Part shown: piece after piece, positions 21,098 through 32,500 of the stretch
How positions within the stretch are numbered: the first letter of the stretch is position 1
Layout of the letters: each line of letters begins with the position of its first letter
IMG/VR virus record: IMGVR_UViG_3300044825_000404
Coordinates: 1-52,032 of that record
Strand: one strand, 5' to 3'
From: a virus
Length of the DNA stretch: 52,032 bases
Position numbers and translations under genes: made by a program
Notes under the pieces: model-generated
What the model was told of the DNA's origin: nothing
The model's input: only the letters and a program-made list of their open reading frames with translations
Databases searched by the model: none

Positions 21098-22573
21098 TTA
21101 CCTCACCACCTTAAACGGCTTCTGCCCCGGATACACGATGTTCGTCACCCGGCGTTGGTAGTCGCCAAACAACTTGGCGAACTCCGGAGTGTCTTCAAAA
21201 TCCTCATACTGCATCTTGCTCCTACGCAAGGCAGAAGCCAGTTCGCTCTCAAACTTGGCCTTCTCGCGCATGAAGTTCAACTTCTGGCCGAACGACCGCA
21301 ACGTGTCGGTCATGTTCGGTCCCATGGCGTTGACCATCTGCTGCTCGAAGTTCGACACAGAAGTCCCAGATCCCAGGCCTTTGCGTTGCTCGAACTGCGT
21401 GATGGCCAGGAGTTGACCCAACTCAGCAGCACGGTCAATCACATCCTGCGGGGCTCCAGTCTGAGCGACGATCTTGCGAACCGCAGGAACACCAACAGAG
21501 AATGTCCCAACACGGACAGCCTCTTCGACCAGACTGCCGAGAGCCGAGATCACATCACCGCGCTCCAGGACACCCATGACCTGATCCATGCCGGGAGCCT
21601 TGATGAGAACTTCCATCCGGTCATAGATCGGCAGGAGCCCAAGAGCAGCCTTGCCTGCAGCACGAACCTGAGCGGTCTGCTCCCCTCGTGACTTGGCTCC
21701 GGCCACCGCCTCTTCTTTCGCTGCGGCACTTGCGGCTTCGGACTCAGAAACAGTCCTGCGCCCAGGAGCAGCACCAGGGGCACCAGGGGCAGCCATGCCA
21801 CCAGGACGGCGGAACTTCTCAATCCACTCCCCGCCTTTACCCGCTTCTTCAGCAGTCTTGTACTGGTCGTACTCATACGGCGTCATCTTGAACGTGCCGT
21901 ACGGGGTGGCGAATTCTTCCTGCTTCTGGCCAGGGATACGCAGGTTCAGGTACTGCTGCGTATCGCTGTCAAACACAATGCCGTTCATTGACATCTTGAA
22001 CCGATCCCGCTGAGACCTGATCATGTCAGACAGGATCTTTGCTTTGCCCTCTTGCCCAGGCATGGCGGCCAAACGAGCAATGTCTTGCTCAGTAATTGAA
22101 CGCATACCACCTTGAGGAGCGGCGGCAGGCGTTGCGCCTTCAGCAGGGGAGACGGGAGCGCCTGGGGCGGCACCAGGGGTAGCAGGAGCGGCAGGGGCAG
22201 TACCAGGAGTCTGACCACCAAGAAGCCTTCGGAACTCACGCTCACCCCGAGCGGTTTGAGCCATTCCCAGTTCCTGGGCTGCCAACTCAGACCGAATCTG
22301 GGCAATCTCCATGGCCCGCTTTTCTTCACCCGCCTGAGCAGGACCGACCATGGCCGCCGCATTTCCAAGAGCCTCGCCGAAGGATCCAGTCTTGGTGGGG
22401 GCAAGCATCCCCTGAGCGATGGCCAAGAGAACTGGATCAAAAAGTTGGTTCTCCCGAGACTTCAGGGCATCTTCCAAAGCCTTGCGGCTTGCCATGACCT
22501 TCTGAAGAGCGGCCTGCTCCTCAGGAGTATCAGCAATCATTGAAAGGGCGGAGCGTTGAGCGGTATTTGCCAT
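21098..22573 (-). CDS. Probable virion-associated helical protein, 491 aa
   Basis: Residues 1-115 are helical with FDPVLLAIAQGMLAPTKTGS. Next comes a Pro/Ala/Gly linker (about 120-155), then GQKQEEFATPYGTFKMTPYE (near 215), another Gly/Pro linker (about 260-280), and a long helical C-terminal half ending in a beta patch VTNIVYPGQKPFKVVR. It sits between two other likely ejection proteins in the same operon. Length, helicity and flexible linkers fit an internal virion protein, but no named family matches. Confidence 0.5.
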   Translation of the reverse strand: MANTAQRSALSMIADTPEEQAALQKVMASRKALEDALKSRENQLFDPVLLAIAQGMLAPTKTGSFGEALGNAAAMVGPAQAGEEKRAMEIAQIRSELAAQELGMAQTARGEREFRRLLGGQTPGTAPAAPATPGAAPGAPVSPAEGATPAAAPQGGMRSITEQDIARLAAMPGQEGKAKILSDMIRSQRDRFKMSMNGIVFDSDTQQYLNLRIPGQKQEEFATPYGTFKMTPYEYDQYKTAEEAGKGGEWIEKFRRPGGMAAPGAPGAAPGRRTVSESEAASAAAKEEAVAGAKSRGEQTAQVRAAGKAALGLLPIYDRMEVLIKAPGMDQVMGVLERGDVISALGSLVEEAVRVGTFSVGVPAVRKIVAQTGAPQDVIDRAAELGQLLAITQFEQRKGLGSGTSVSNFEQQMVNAMGPNMTDTLRSFGQKLNFMREKAKFESELASALRRSKMQYEDFEDTPEFAKLFGDYQRRVTNIVYPGQKPFKVVR

Positions 22574-22588
22574 GCTTATGCCTTTGTA

Positions 22589-23527
22589 TCAGGGCCCACC
22601 ATAATCGTCGCCATACGGTGGCTGCGTCATCCAATTAGAACCGCCTGGGGGCGTCCTGCTACCAATCTGCTTCCCAACCCAGTCAAACATACGGTTGCCC
22701 CAACCCTTGTCGGTGTTGAAGCCAGAACCGATCAGAGCGCCAAGACCGGCGATCTGTTGCAGGGGGGATGGCGGGAAGGCGGACGGAGGCTGCAGGGCCT
22801 TCTCCGACACCGTCGTCGGGTAGGTGTAGCCACGCAGGAGTTGCGCCACATTCTGAGCCCGGACAACCGGCGCTTCAATCTTGGCCTGCTCGTAAGCCTG
22901 CTGAGTCGCACCAAGATCGGCCATGGTCTTGAGACCCGTGGTGGCCGCTTGTTGCTGTTGAGCGCCCAACCCACCCAGAGCCTGGGCGGCTTGAGACTGC
23001 TGCTGACGCTGACGCAAAGCGGCTTCTAGGGCAGAGCCATACCCCGCAGACATGGCCTTGGCCTGCTGACCCAGAAGATCTGCCTGCACATCCGCTAGGG
23101 CCTGCCCAGTAGCCCCGGCGTACCGCTGAGACCCTAGTCCGCCGCTGCCCACAAATGCGGACTTGAACTGCGGCAGAAGGTTCCTCTGCACATTCCGGGC
23201 GCTCTGACGCGCCATCTCATCCACAACCTGCTGTTGATAAGGGTTGTAGAACTGCGAGATGTCCTGAGCCGTCACCGGAGCGGCAGACTGTTGTGCCGCA
23301 CTTACACCAGACTGGATAGCCTGTTGATAGCCGCCTAGAGCCCCAGGCGCTGCGGCATAAGCCTGTTGTTGCAAGGCCCCAGGCCCTGCCACTCGGGCAT
23401 CACCAAGCAGACCCTGGCCCGACTGGGCAAGGCTCGTAAGGTAGTCTGTGAGGTACTGAGGAGCAGTAGTCGCTGTAGTGCGACTGGTCTCGATCAGTGG
23501 GATGGATCCAGGGTCAAAGAGTCCCAT
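22589..23527 (-). CDS. Internal virion-type protein, Q/A-rich, 312 aa
   Basis: The ATG has the ribosome site AAAGGAG. Residues 95-140 contain YNPYQQQVVDEMARQSARNV and a Ser/Gly motif VGSGGLGSQRYAGATGQAL, a pattern common to internal proteins of podoviruses. The rest is Gln/Ala-rich helix up to about 220, and a Gly/Pro-rich C-terminus (GSGFNTDKGWGNRMFDWVGK). Likely part of the set of proteins delivered with the DNA together with its two downstream neighbours and the giant protein upstream. Confidence 0.55.
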   Translation of the reverse strand: MGLFDPGSIPLIETSRTTATTAPQYLTDYLTSLAQSGQGLLGDARVAGPGALQQQAYAAAPGALGGYQQAIQSGVSAAQQSAAPVTAQDISQFYNPYQQQVVDEMARQSARNVQRNLLPQFKSAFVGSGGLGSQRYAGATGQALADVQADLLGQQAKAMSAGYGSALEAALRQRQQQSQAAQALGGLGAQQQQAATTGLKTMADLGATQQAYEQAKIEAPVVRAQNVAQLLRGYTYPTTVSEKALQPPSAFPPSPLQQIAGLGALIGSGFNTDKGWGNRMFDWVGKQIGSRTPPGGSNWMTQPPYGDDYGGP

Positions 23528-23537
23528 ATCTGCTCCT

Positions 23538-26500
23538 TTACCGCTTCGATTTTAGATAGTCAAGCGGAGATTTCAAAGCGGGTGGCGGAAGATCTTTTGG
23601 CCCCTTTGACCGCGCCCGATGCCGGATGTTGTGCATCATCTCGTACAACTTGTCGGTTCCGGCCTTGGTAGAACCGTTCCCGAGGGCGGAAACCACATCC
23701 GCCGGGAAGACAAACTCCCCGTCAGCAAGCCATGCCGGAATGTCGTCGGACTGGCCATCACCCTCCCCGGCAACGTGCTTCCCATCCTTGAAATCCTCGC
23801 GTCCGCCCTTGTGGGTGGGGAGGCCGCCAGACTTGGCCATCAAGGGCATGGGCATCCCGCCTTCCTTGGCCATCAGGGGCATCACATACCCGCCCTTTGC
23901 ATATCCCACAGGCTCTTCAACCTTTGGAGCCTCCGGAATGTTGAGGATCTTGTCGATCGGCTCTTCTTCCCCGTAGGAGTAGTAGGGTTCCGGAGCAGGG
24001 GTCTGTTGAGCCTGGGGCACACCCATGCGCTCGGCCAGGATGGCCGCCAGACGAGGATCAATGTTCTGCATCATTTCTTGTCTACCTACTTGCTCTTGAG
24101 CCTGTCGAAGTTGGGCCAGAGGGTCGATGTACTGTTGAGTGACTCGGGACGGCAACATCTGCGGGGGCAGGCGGCCATACTCCCCAGAGGTTCCTTCTAG
24201 GACGAAAGAAGGCAGTCCAGTCTGAACCGGGAAGTTCAAAGTGGGCTGACGAGTTGTAGCGGGCTGTTGAGGAGTCGGCTCACTCGTCAGTTGGCTTGTC
24301 AGTTGACTTGTGTCTTGTCCTGCTGAGGTAACTGCTTGAGTAGCAATCACCAACGCTTCATCTGGGTTCACACCCAACTTCGTGACCGTATTGACAACCG
24401 CATCAATGGCCGTCGTGGCGGGAGCGCCAGAGTTCACGGCAGAAGTCACGGCATTAGAAATGGCCGTGTTGACCGCCGTGGCCACATCCGTGCCCGTACT
24501 GACCGCCGTATCCACAGCAGTGGAAACCGCTGACTCGACTGCGCTAGAAGTTACCTGCTGAACGTCCGCTCCAGTTTCTACCGCCGTAGAAATTGCAGAC
24601 GAAACTGCGGTGGTGACCGCCGTATTGAGTGCTGTCTGCGTATCCGTCCCAGTGCTAACCGCAGTATCAACAGCAGTAGAGATTGCAGTGCTAACAGCGT
24701 TGCTCGTGGAAATGTTGACATCAGCCCCAGTTTGCGCCGCCGTAGAAACCGCAGAAGACACCGCGCTTGAAACCGCCGTGTTCACCGCGGTATCGGTGCT
24801 GACGCCCTGACTGACAGCGGCTTCCACTGCAGAGGTCACCGCAGAGTTCACCGCGGTAGAGACGGATGTGGCCGTATCGACACCAGTCGTCACAGACGCA
24901 ACCACTGCACCACTGACCGCAGAATCAACCGCCGTAGACACAGCAGTAGACACATTCGTGCCGGTGCTCACGGCAGTAGAAACGGCTGTGCTGACCGCAG
25001 AACTGACCGCGCTACTTACCGCAGTGCTGACATCCGTGTTCGTCGCCGTAGCGGCAGCCACCGCAGAATTAACTGCGCTGCTGACAGACGAGTCGATCGC
25101 CGTGCTGACATCAGTACCGGTATTGACGGCCGCAGCGATGGAGTTGTTGACCGCAGAAGAAACCGCTGAAGTCACCGCAGTGCTGACATTTGTTCCCGTG
25201 TTGGAGGCGGAGACAACAGCAGAGGAGACGGCAGAGTCAACCGCCGATGTCACGGCAGAACCAACCTCTACACCCGAGGCAATAGCCCCAGTCACCGCAC
25301 TCGTCACAGCGCCGGAGACTGACTTATCAATCACCGATCCGGGATCAGCCCCCGTGTTGACGGCAGTAGAAACGGCGTTGGAGACTGAGTTGCTGACCGC
25401 AGTAGAGACATCCGCGCCAGAGTTCACCGCCGCATTAACGGCACTGGTCGTGGCACTCTCTACAGCCGCAACAACATCCGTCCCGGTTTGAACTGCGTTG
25501 TTGACCGCAGCAGAAACTGCCGTTGAGACAACCTGACCTACATCTGTCCCTGTGGACAAGGCTGTGGAGATGTCCGTCTCAAGGTTCGCCAGATTTGGGA
25601 ACTGAGCCTCAAAGAACATCTGCTCAAGGTTCTTCTGCTCCTGAGTTTTTTCAGCGGTGGCGGTCTGTTGAATCGGCTGCTCCTGCGCCATAACGCTAGG
25701 CGCGGGCTCAATAGATACCGGGCTTGGGGCTAACACAGGTTCAGCCACAGGCTCCGGCACAGGGGCTGGCACAGGGGCTGGCGCAGGAGAAGGAGCAGTA
25801 GAAGCAGCGGGAGCAGGAGAAGGAGCGGGGGCGGCCTCAACTGGAGGGGCGAATGTTTGCTCAGGCGCCGGTGCGCGGAACTCAGACTCCGCCTGGACAA
25901 TTTGATTGACGATGCCAACCGCTTCAGGGATCGACAGCCCTGCATCAATAGCGGCATCTGTCGCGGCGTTGGCCACAGTCAAAATATCAGCACCCGCACT
26001 AGAAGCCGCAGCGACGGCAGATGTCACGGCATCCACAATCGAACTGGTCGTGTCTGCGCCAGACAACACAGCCGACCCAACCGCCGCGCTCACAGCCGAG
26101 TTCACCGCCGTAGAAACATCAGAACCTGCGCTGATGGCACTGCTTACGGCGCTGTTGACAGAACTCGTGATTGCATCAGCGACACTTGCTCCGGTATCAA
26201 CAACACTGGATACAGCACTGTTGACCGCGCTAGTCACTGCGCTTTGAACATCCACACCAGAACTGACTGCGGATGCAACCGCAGAACTTACCGCAGAGTT
26301 GATGGCCGACCCGGCGTTAGATCCTGAATCAATCGCACTGGTCACGGCACTTGAAACTGCGCCACCAATGGCTGCAGATGGTTCAGCGCCAGAAACTATG
26401 GCCGAATTTACTGCGCTATTGACAATACTTCCGACAACCGAGGTCGCAGACTCTCCGGACTGCACAGCGGTCGAAACCGCATCAGAAACAGAGGAGGAGA

Positions 26501-29500
26501 TGGTGTTGCCAACATCCGCTCCTGAAGAGATGCCAGAACTGATTGAAGAGGCAACATTTGAAGCAACGCTTTCAACAGTAGAACCGGTTGCAGCCTGCTC
26601 TGTAAAGCCCAGTTCTCGATAGGTTGTCGGTACGCCCTTCTCATCAAAGAACGCCACCATGTCGGGCGTTGCGCCAGGAGGCAGAGAAGTCGGCCGCTCG
26701 CTTACTTGCGCCCGATCGCCAACGATCTCAGAGATCCGCTCCTCCTTGGCGATCTGACGATCAAGGTCCGTTTCGGTGGCGACCTTCTCGGCGGCAGGAG
26801 TAAATCCAATCTGCCCCGCAGAGCCGGTGATGAGTTCAGGACCGACCGCCTGAACATCCACAGTTGAGGGCTGATAAGTGATGGCCGTTGGGCCACCCTC
26901 AAAAGTCATCTGCGTGGGAGTGCTACGACCCAGGAAGATCAGGTCAGCAAAGTCTCCGCTCTCATTTGTCTTGGTCTGCTGAATAGCATCAGAGAGTCGC
27001 GCATCAGTGGTAGCCGCATCCACCATGGCCGTAAGCGCACCACTTGCGATGGTCGCTTCTGCAAGCGTTCGCGGCAGGCCCTCATCCCAGTTCTTGTTCA
27101 GCGCCAGATTGCTGATGATCTTCGCGCTGCCTTCTTCAGCGTTCTCACTGGCAACCTCGCCCAGGTAGCGGGTGAGGATGCCCTTACCCTTGGTCTCCAG
27201 GAAGTCTTTGGATGCCTGACCGAGCAGGGCAACAGCGTTGCCTGTAGAGCCACCGGCAATCTTGGCTTCAACCGACAGAGCGCCAGGAATGAGTCGTTGA
27301 GCCGCAGCAGAGGCAAGGCCGGAAAGACTGGCAACAGAGCGCCCAATCTTCAGCACCTCCTCGTTGCTTAGGCCCATCCGCATGGCCTCGTCCATCGTGC
27401 TTGCCGCAGTCTGGGCGCCATGGACGCCCGCGTTGGTCAGGATGGCCGCAGCCTCCCGAGCAAGCATTCCACCCCCAATCATCCTTGCGCTTGCCATGGC
27501 ACCACCACCGGCCAGGACTGTCGGAGAGGTCTCAGCAAGGAAGCCCGCCGCCTGCATCGGGTTGACACCGTACTGGTACAGAGTCGTGAAGAACCCACCA
27601 CCCGCAGCACGGATGGCAAGGTTCATGTCATCACGGTTCTGCTTGTAGACATCCGACAGAGACCTGTCGAGTTCATTGGCGTATGAAGCAAACCCTGCGC
27701 TGATGTCGCCCTGCTCACCTCGAACCAGATCAGCAATAGTGAACGGGGCGGCAGCCACAGAAGCCGCGCCCTTGACTGCTTGCTTCAGGACATCAGACCC
27801 AATCTGGGCAACCTCTGCAGGTTGCGTCCTACCACCCATGGCCTGCCACTCTTCAAAGGTTGGAGGCGCAATTTTGTTGCCCGCGGAGTCGGTCGGGACA
27901 AACTTGTCGATGTAGTCCAGATAGCGATCCATGTCGTTGAATCGCTTGCCCGTGGCCACAAAGGTCTGATCAGGCTTCGGAGGCGCTACCTTCTCAACCT
28001 CCTGAACTGTTGGCACACCACCCTCACCGGTGACCATCTGTTGAGCGGCCGCCGTGTAGTCGATTGCGGGCTCAGATGGCTGAACAGGTGGCTTGGTCGC
28101 CGTCTTGTCGGGCGTGAATCCCGTCGTAAGAGAGTCAACCGGAGCGCCCTCCATGCCCGTAGCGGCAGCAGAAAAGTCTGTCTGCGCCGTCTCAATCGGA
28201 GCAGTTTCTCCACGAAGAGGAACATTCTTCAGATAGGCAGTTGCCTCTCTGGTGTCAGGAACAACCGCGCCACGCCCAGAACCTGCTGCTGCAGCAGGCT
28301 CAGAGATCGTGATCTTGGGAATGCCCATCTGCAAGATGGGAATGCCGGTTGCTCTCGCGGTTGCAACGTCAATGGCATCAGGGATCCGATACTCCTTGCC
28401 CTGATACATGAAGGTGCCGGTCAATCCATCATTGAACGCCTTCATGCCCGCCTGATCAATACTTCCGGCGCTGCTGTAATCAGGTAGAGAAGCGACGCGT
28501 TGCTGCTCCATGTAAGCCTTATTGGCCTGCGATAGTTCGTCTTCCCCAGTGCGAGAGACGACATAGATGTTTCCAGAACGAGCCGGGAACTCAAAAGTTC
28601 CATAGCCGCGAGATGAGGCAAGAGCACTTGCTTCATCAAGCGTTTTGACATCCATGCTCGGATCAATCTGAAGAGCCTGATCTCGGCGGATGGACTCTGT
28701 TACATCCTTCTCAGTAGGAAGAGCGCCTTGAGGGAAGGCTTGACCTGCCTTTTGGCCCTCTGCGATCAGTTCTCTAGTTGGAGCCTGAGACGCATAGTCA
28801 ACGGCATTAAACAGATCAATCGCCGCGCCGATGAGTTGCGACGGATCCGCACCAGATCGAACCAAATTCAGCATCACCGCAGACTTGGCGGCGATCGAAG
28901 CATTCGGAGAGTCAGCCAACTGGCCAACAGCGTTGATGATGCTGTTGACGTTTGGCTTACTAGAGAACACTTCAGCAGCAAGATTGGCTGCGCCCTGGAT
29001 CTGATTCGGCGTGAAGCCAAGGTTCTTCAGGCCAGTCTGAGCGCCCGCACTAAGACCACCGACAAGAGCACCAACCCCCAGGCCACTCGTGTCTCCAGTT
29101 GCGATGGCTGATGGAATAGCCCCAATGAGTCCTTTCGTCGCTCCGCCCAGAATTTCGCCCGTAAGTCCAGGTCCAACCGCGGTCTGCACAGCGCCACTGG
29201 CTTGGGAAGCCAACTGGCCCGCTCCACCGCCTAGACCGCCAACAACAATCGACTTCAGGAGATCAGAGCCTGATGCGCCAGACGCAACACCACCAAGACC
29301 GCCAAGAACAGCGCCCCCGGCGATGGATCCTCCCATGCCAGTACCAAAGCCAAGAGCCTCGCCAATACCTGGGGCTCCCATGGTCGCACCAATAAAAGCC
29401 GCCGCGAGTCCAACCGGCTTCCGCCAATCTTCAGACTCGTCATACTTGTCAATGCCAAGAATTGTTCCGTTGGCATCCAAATTGATGATGTAGCCGCTAT

Positions 29501-32500
29501 CACCGCCAGTCTTGAGGTTCAGAGACTGACCAGTGATGTTGCCATTTGTGTCCGTGCTGACGGTCTGCTCAAATGCGGTGCCCGCAGGAGCAAAAGATGA
29601 GTCCGTATTGGTCTTGCCGGTTGTTCCGGCAATCTGATAGCCCTGAACACCTCCGAACGGGTCGCCTAATGCGATGATTGAATACTTGCCGAATTGCTGA
29701 GGAACCGCTTGTGGGCCCGCCTCTCCCGCATCCATGAATGCGTTCTGGCCGGTAATGCTTGACTTTGCGAAGTTGATGGCGTCTTGCAAAGAGAGAGTCG
29801 GAGCGCCCTGGCGATCCTCTCGCGCACCATAGTTGACGTAGTGCCTCTTCGCTTCGGCCTCTGTATCAATGCCCGCCTGTCCCAAATCGGGGTTCAGACG
29901 GACATATTCCTTCCAGTCAAATCCAGGTGGGACGGCTGAGAAGTTTTCCTCGCGGAACCCTGATTCTCCTGTGTACGGGTCGGAGAAGAATGGGCGCAAA
30001 TCTTGGCCCCAGTCATCAACCCCTTGAGCAGGAGCAGGAGCAGGAGCGGGAGCAGGTGCGGGGGCAGGTGCGGGGGCAGAGGTCTGTAGGCCATACTGCC
30101 TCATCAAGCCGCGAACGGTTGTCTCTGGAACTCTGAAGGTTTCAGCAGTAAGAGCAACCGCCTGATCAACCGGCATCCCTTCTGAGACCCAAGACTGCAA
30201 GAGGTCAAAAGCCTCCGACTCTGAGCCCTGAAGAGAAAACTGAGGCGTAGACCCTTGGGCGGCATCCAGAGCGCCTGTCGTCGTAACTTGGCCAGAGGTG
30301 TCTGCGGCTTGATCTACATCTGTAGAGGTCAACCCTGCGGCAGTAAGCGCCCCCGTGGTTTGGGCATCCTCAAGAGACTGATCAACTTCTGTAGCCTGAC
30401 CAGTTAGGTCGCCAGTGTCGATGAAGGCGCCGCCAGTAACAACATTGCCGCCTCCAGGAAGAGCGCCAGTAGTGACTCCGCCGGTCTCCCCGATGGTGGA
30501 GCCGGTCCCTCCAACGGTGCGCTTCTCTGGTTGGTTGTAGTCGTTACCAAGAACAGCCCACTCAGATGAAGGATCAAAGAGGCTCTTCGCCGCATCCGAA
30601 CCTTCCGGCTCCCAATCTTCAAGACCAAAGTTTACAAACTCACTTACGCCCGGAAGCGACATGAGTCTTTGGTTGTAAGCATTAGCGGCTTCTTCTTCGC
30701 CCTTCCTAGCAAACCCTTGTGTGACTATTTTTAGTTCTTTGCCAAGCGCGTTTACCTGAGCCGCAAAGTTCTTAGTCCAATCATAAAGTTGGTCTGCCGG
30801 AACACCCCATCCCAGATACGGATCAAGCGCAACAAAGTCAGCATTTGAATTTCTGATCTCATCAAGCAACTGCTGATCTGTTGCTTTGCCTTGGAATACA
30901 GGGTAAGGCGAAATAACAACACCCGCCCTTTGGCCCTTGGATTGCGTATCTTTAACCTTCTTGACTAGGTCTGAGCCTACAGGGCTATGAGGGTTCCAAA
31001 ACAACTCGTCAGAGATAACAACTTCATTCCCGCGCTGAAAAATTGCATCAGGAGACTTAATTGATTTGCTCGTTGGATCTTTTGTGGCATTTGATCCCGT
31101 AACCCAACTATTTGCATCTCCAAAGTTTGATAGCAAAGGCCCAGAGCCCGTCTTGTTAAAGAAGTCAGTAACTGTAAAGTTAGTCCCAAGAGCGCGGTTC
31201 CACAAGTTGACCGCATCCTGCGGCCTCATTCCTTGTTGAACAACCCAATCAAGCCCACGCTGCGTTGCCACCGCATCGTTTGCGCCGCCTTGATAGATGT
31301 ATTGCTTGAACCATTCCGGCGAACCGGCCACCGGAGTAGAAGCCGCTTGAGAAAGCGCAGAGCCAGTAATACCTGTCTGACCTGCGGCGCTCTCGGTGCT
31401 AGAAACATCTCTGCGCTGATTGTCTGCAACAGTGAGACCAGAATCCTTCTTGGCTAGAGTCGTTTGACTCAAGGTCTGGCCGATCTTGTCAGCCATCAGG
31501 CGACCAAATTCAGCGTTTTGATGCACCCCGTCAAGCAGGGAGCCTGCAGGGATCCCAACGCTACGAACATCAACAAATGGCAGGTTGTACTTCTGCGCCA
31601 GTTGCTGAATGCCTGCGTTGATCTGATCGGCAACCGTCGCGCTCTCACGGGTCAAATACCCGGCGATGTTGCCGCCGATGGAGTCCGCACCACCAAAGAA
31701 CGGAGACACCCCAACAAGAACAGGCGTTGATCCGTTGCGTTGAGCAATCTGGATCATCTGCTCAATGTTGCTCAGGGACTTGTTGGCATCCCCAAGTTTG
31801 ATGGCGTCTGCCGCTCCATAACGAAGCACAACCTGATCAGGTCGATTGGTTGAGATGTAGTTCTCAAAACTGCCGTAGTCTGTGTTCCCGGTCAGGGCAT
31901 CTTGAGAAGTCTGCCCGCCAGTAGCGACGTTGTTGACAACACCGCCCGTGTAGTCGGACAGAACACCTTCAAGAGAGTTGCCGCGAGAAGTATCCGCGCT
32001 ACCGTCCATGCGGTAGCCCAATACAGAACTGATGGAGTCGCCAAAGACGGTTGTCTTGAATGGCGAAGTTTCTCCAGATGCCCGGTAGTAGTCGTTGACA
32101 TTGAATTGCGTCCCCAGAGCCCGATTGAACTCGGTGACCGCCTGCATGGGGGTCCAACCCTTCTGCTTGGCATATTCAATAGCCCGTTGAGTAGCGGTGG
32201 CGTCATTTGCGCCACCCGCATACATATACTGCTTGAACCACTCAGGGGTGCCTTCCGTGGGCCCACTAGGTGCAGCCATCTGCGTTACGCTGCCCAAAGC
32301 ACCAATGTTTTCATTTGGAAGACCGATTGCATCTTCCATGAAGGACGGCACAGAACTGACATTGATGGGAGGCTGAATGTTTGCAGTCACCCCTCTCGCA
32401 GCAGGCAAACCTCCGACGCTTGTCAGCGCAGATGTGCTCAATCCCGAAAGATCTTGTCCGATGTCAATCGAATCATCCTCCGGTATGTCCAGAGGAGACT

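Noticed and set aside
24868-25491. Long plus-strand open frame rich in TAV/LTA repeats
   Set aside because: It is the antisense mirror of the SAV/TAV repeats in the 3002-aa gene; codons such as GCAGTG/CACTGC read similarly both ways. No start signal or operon context.
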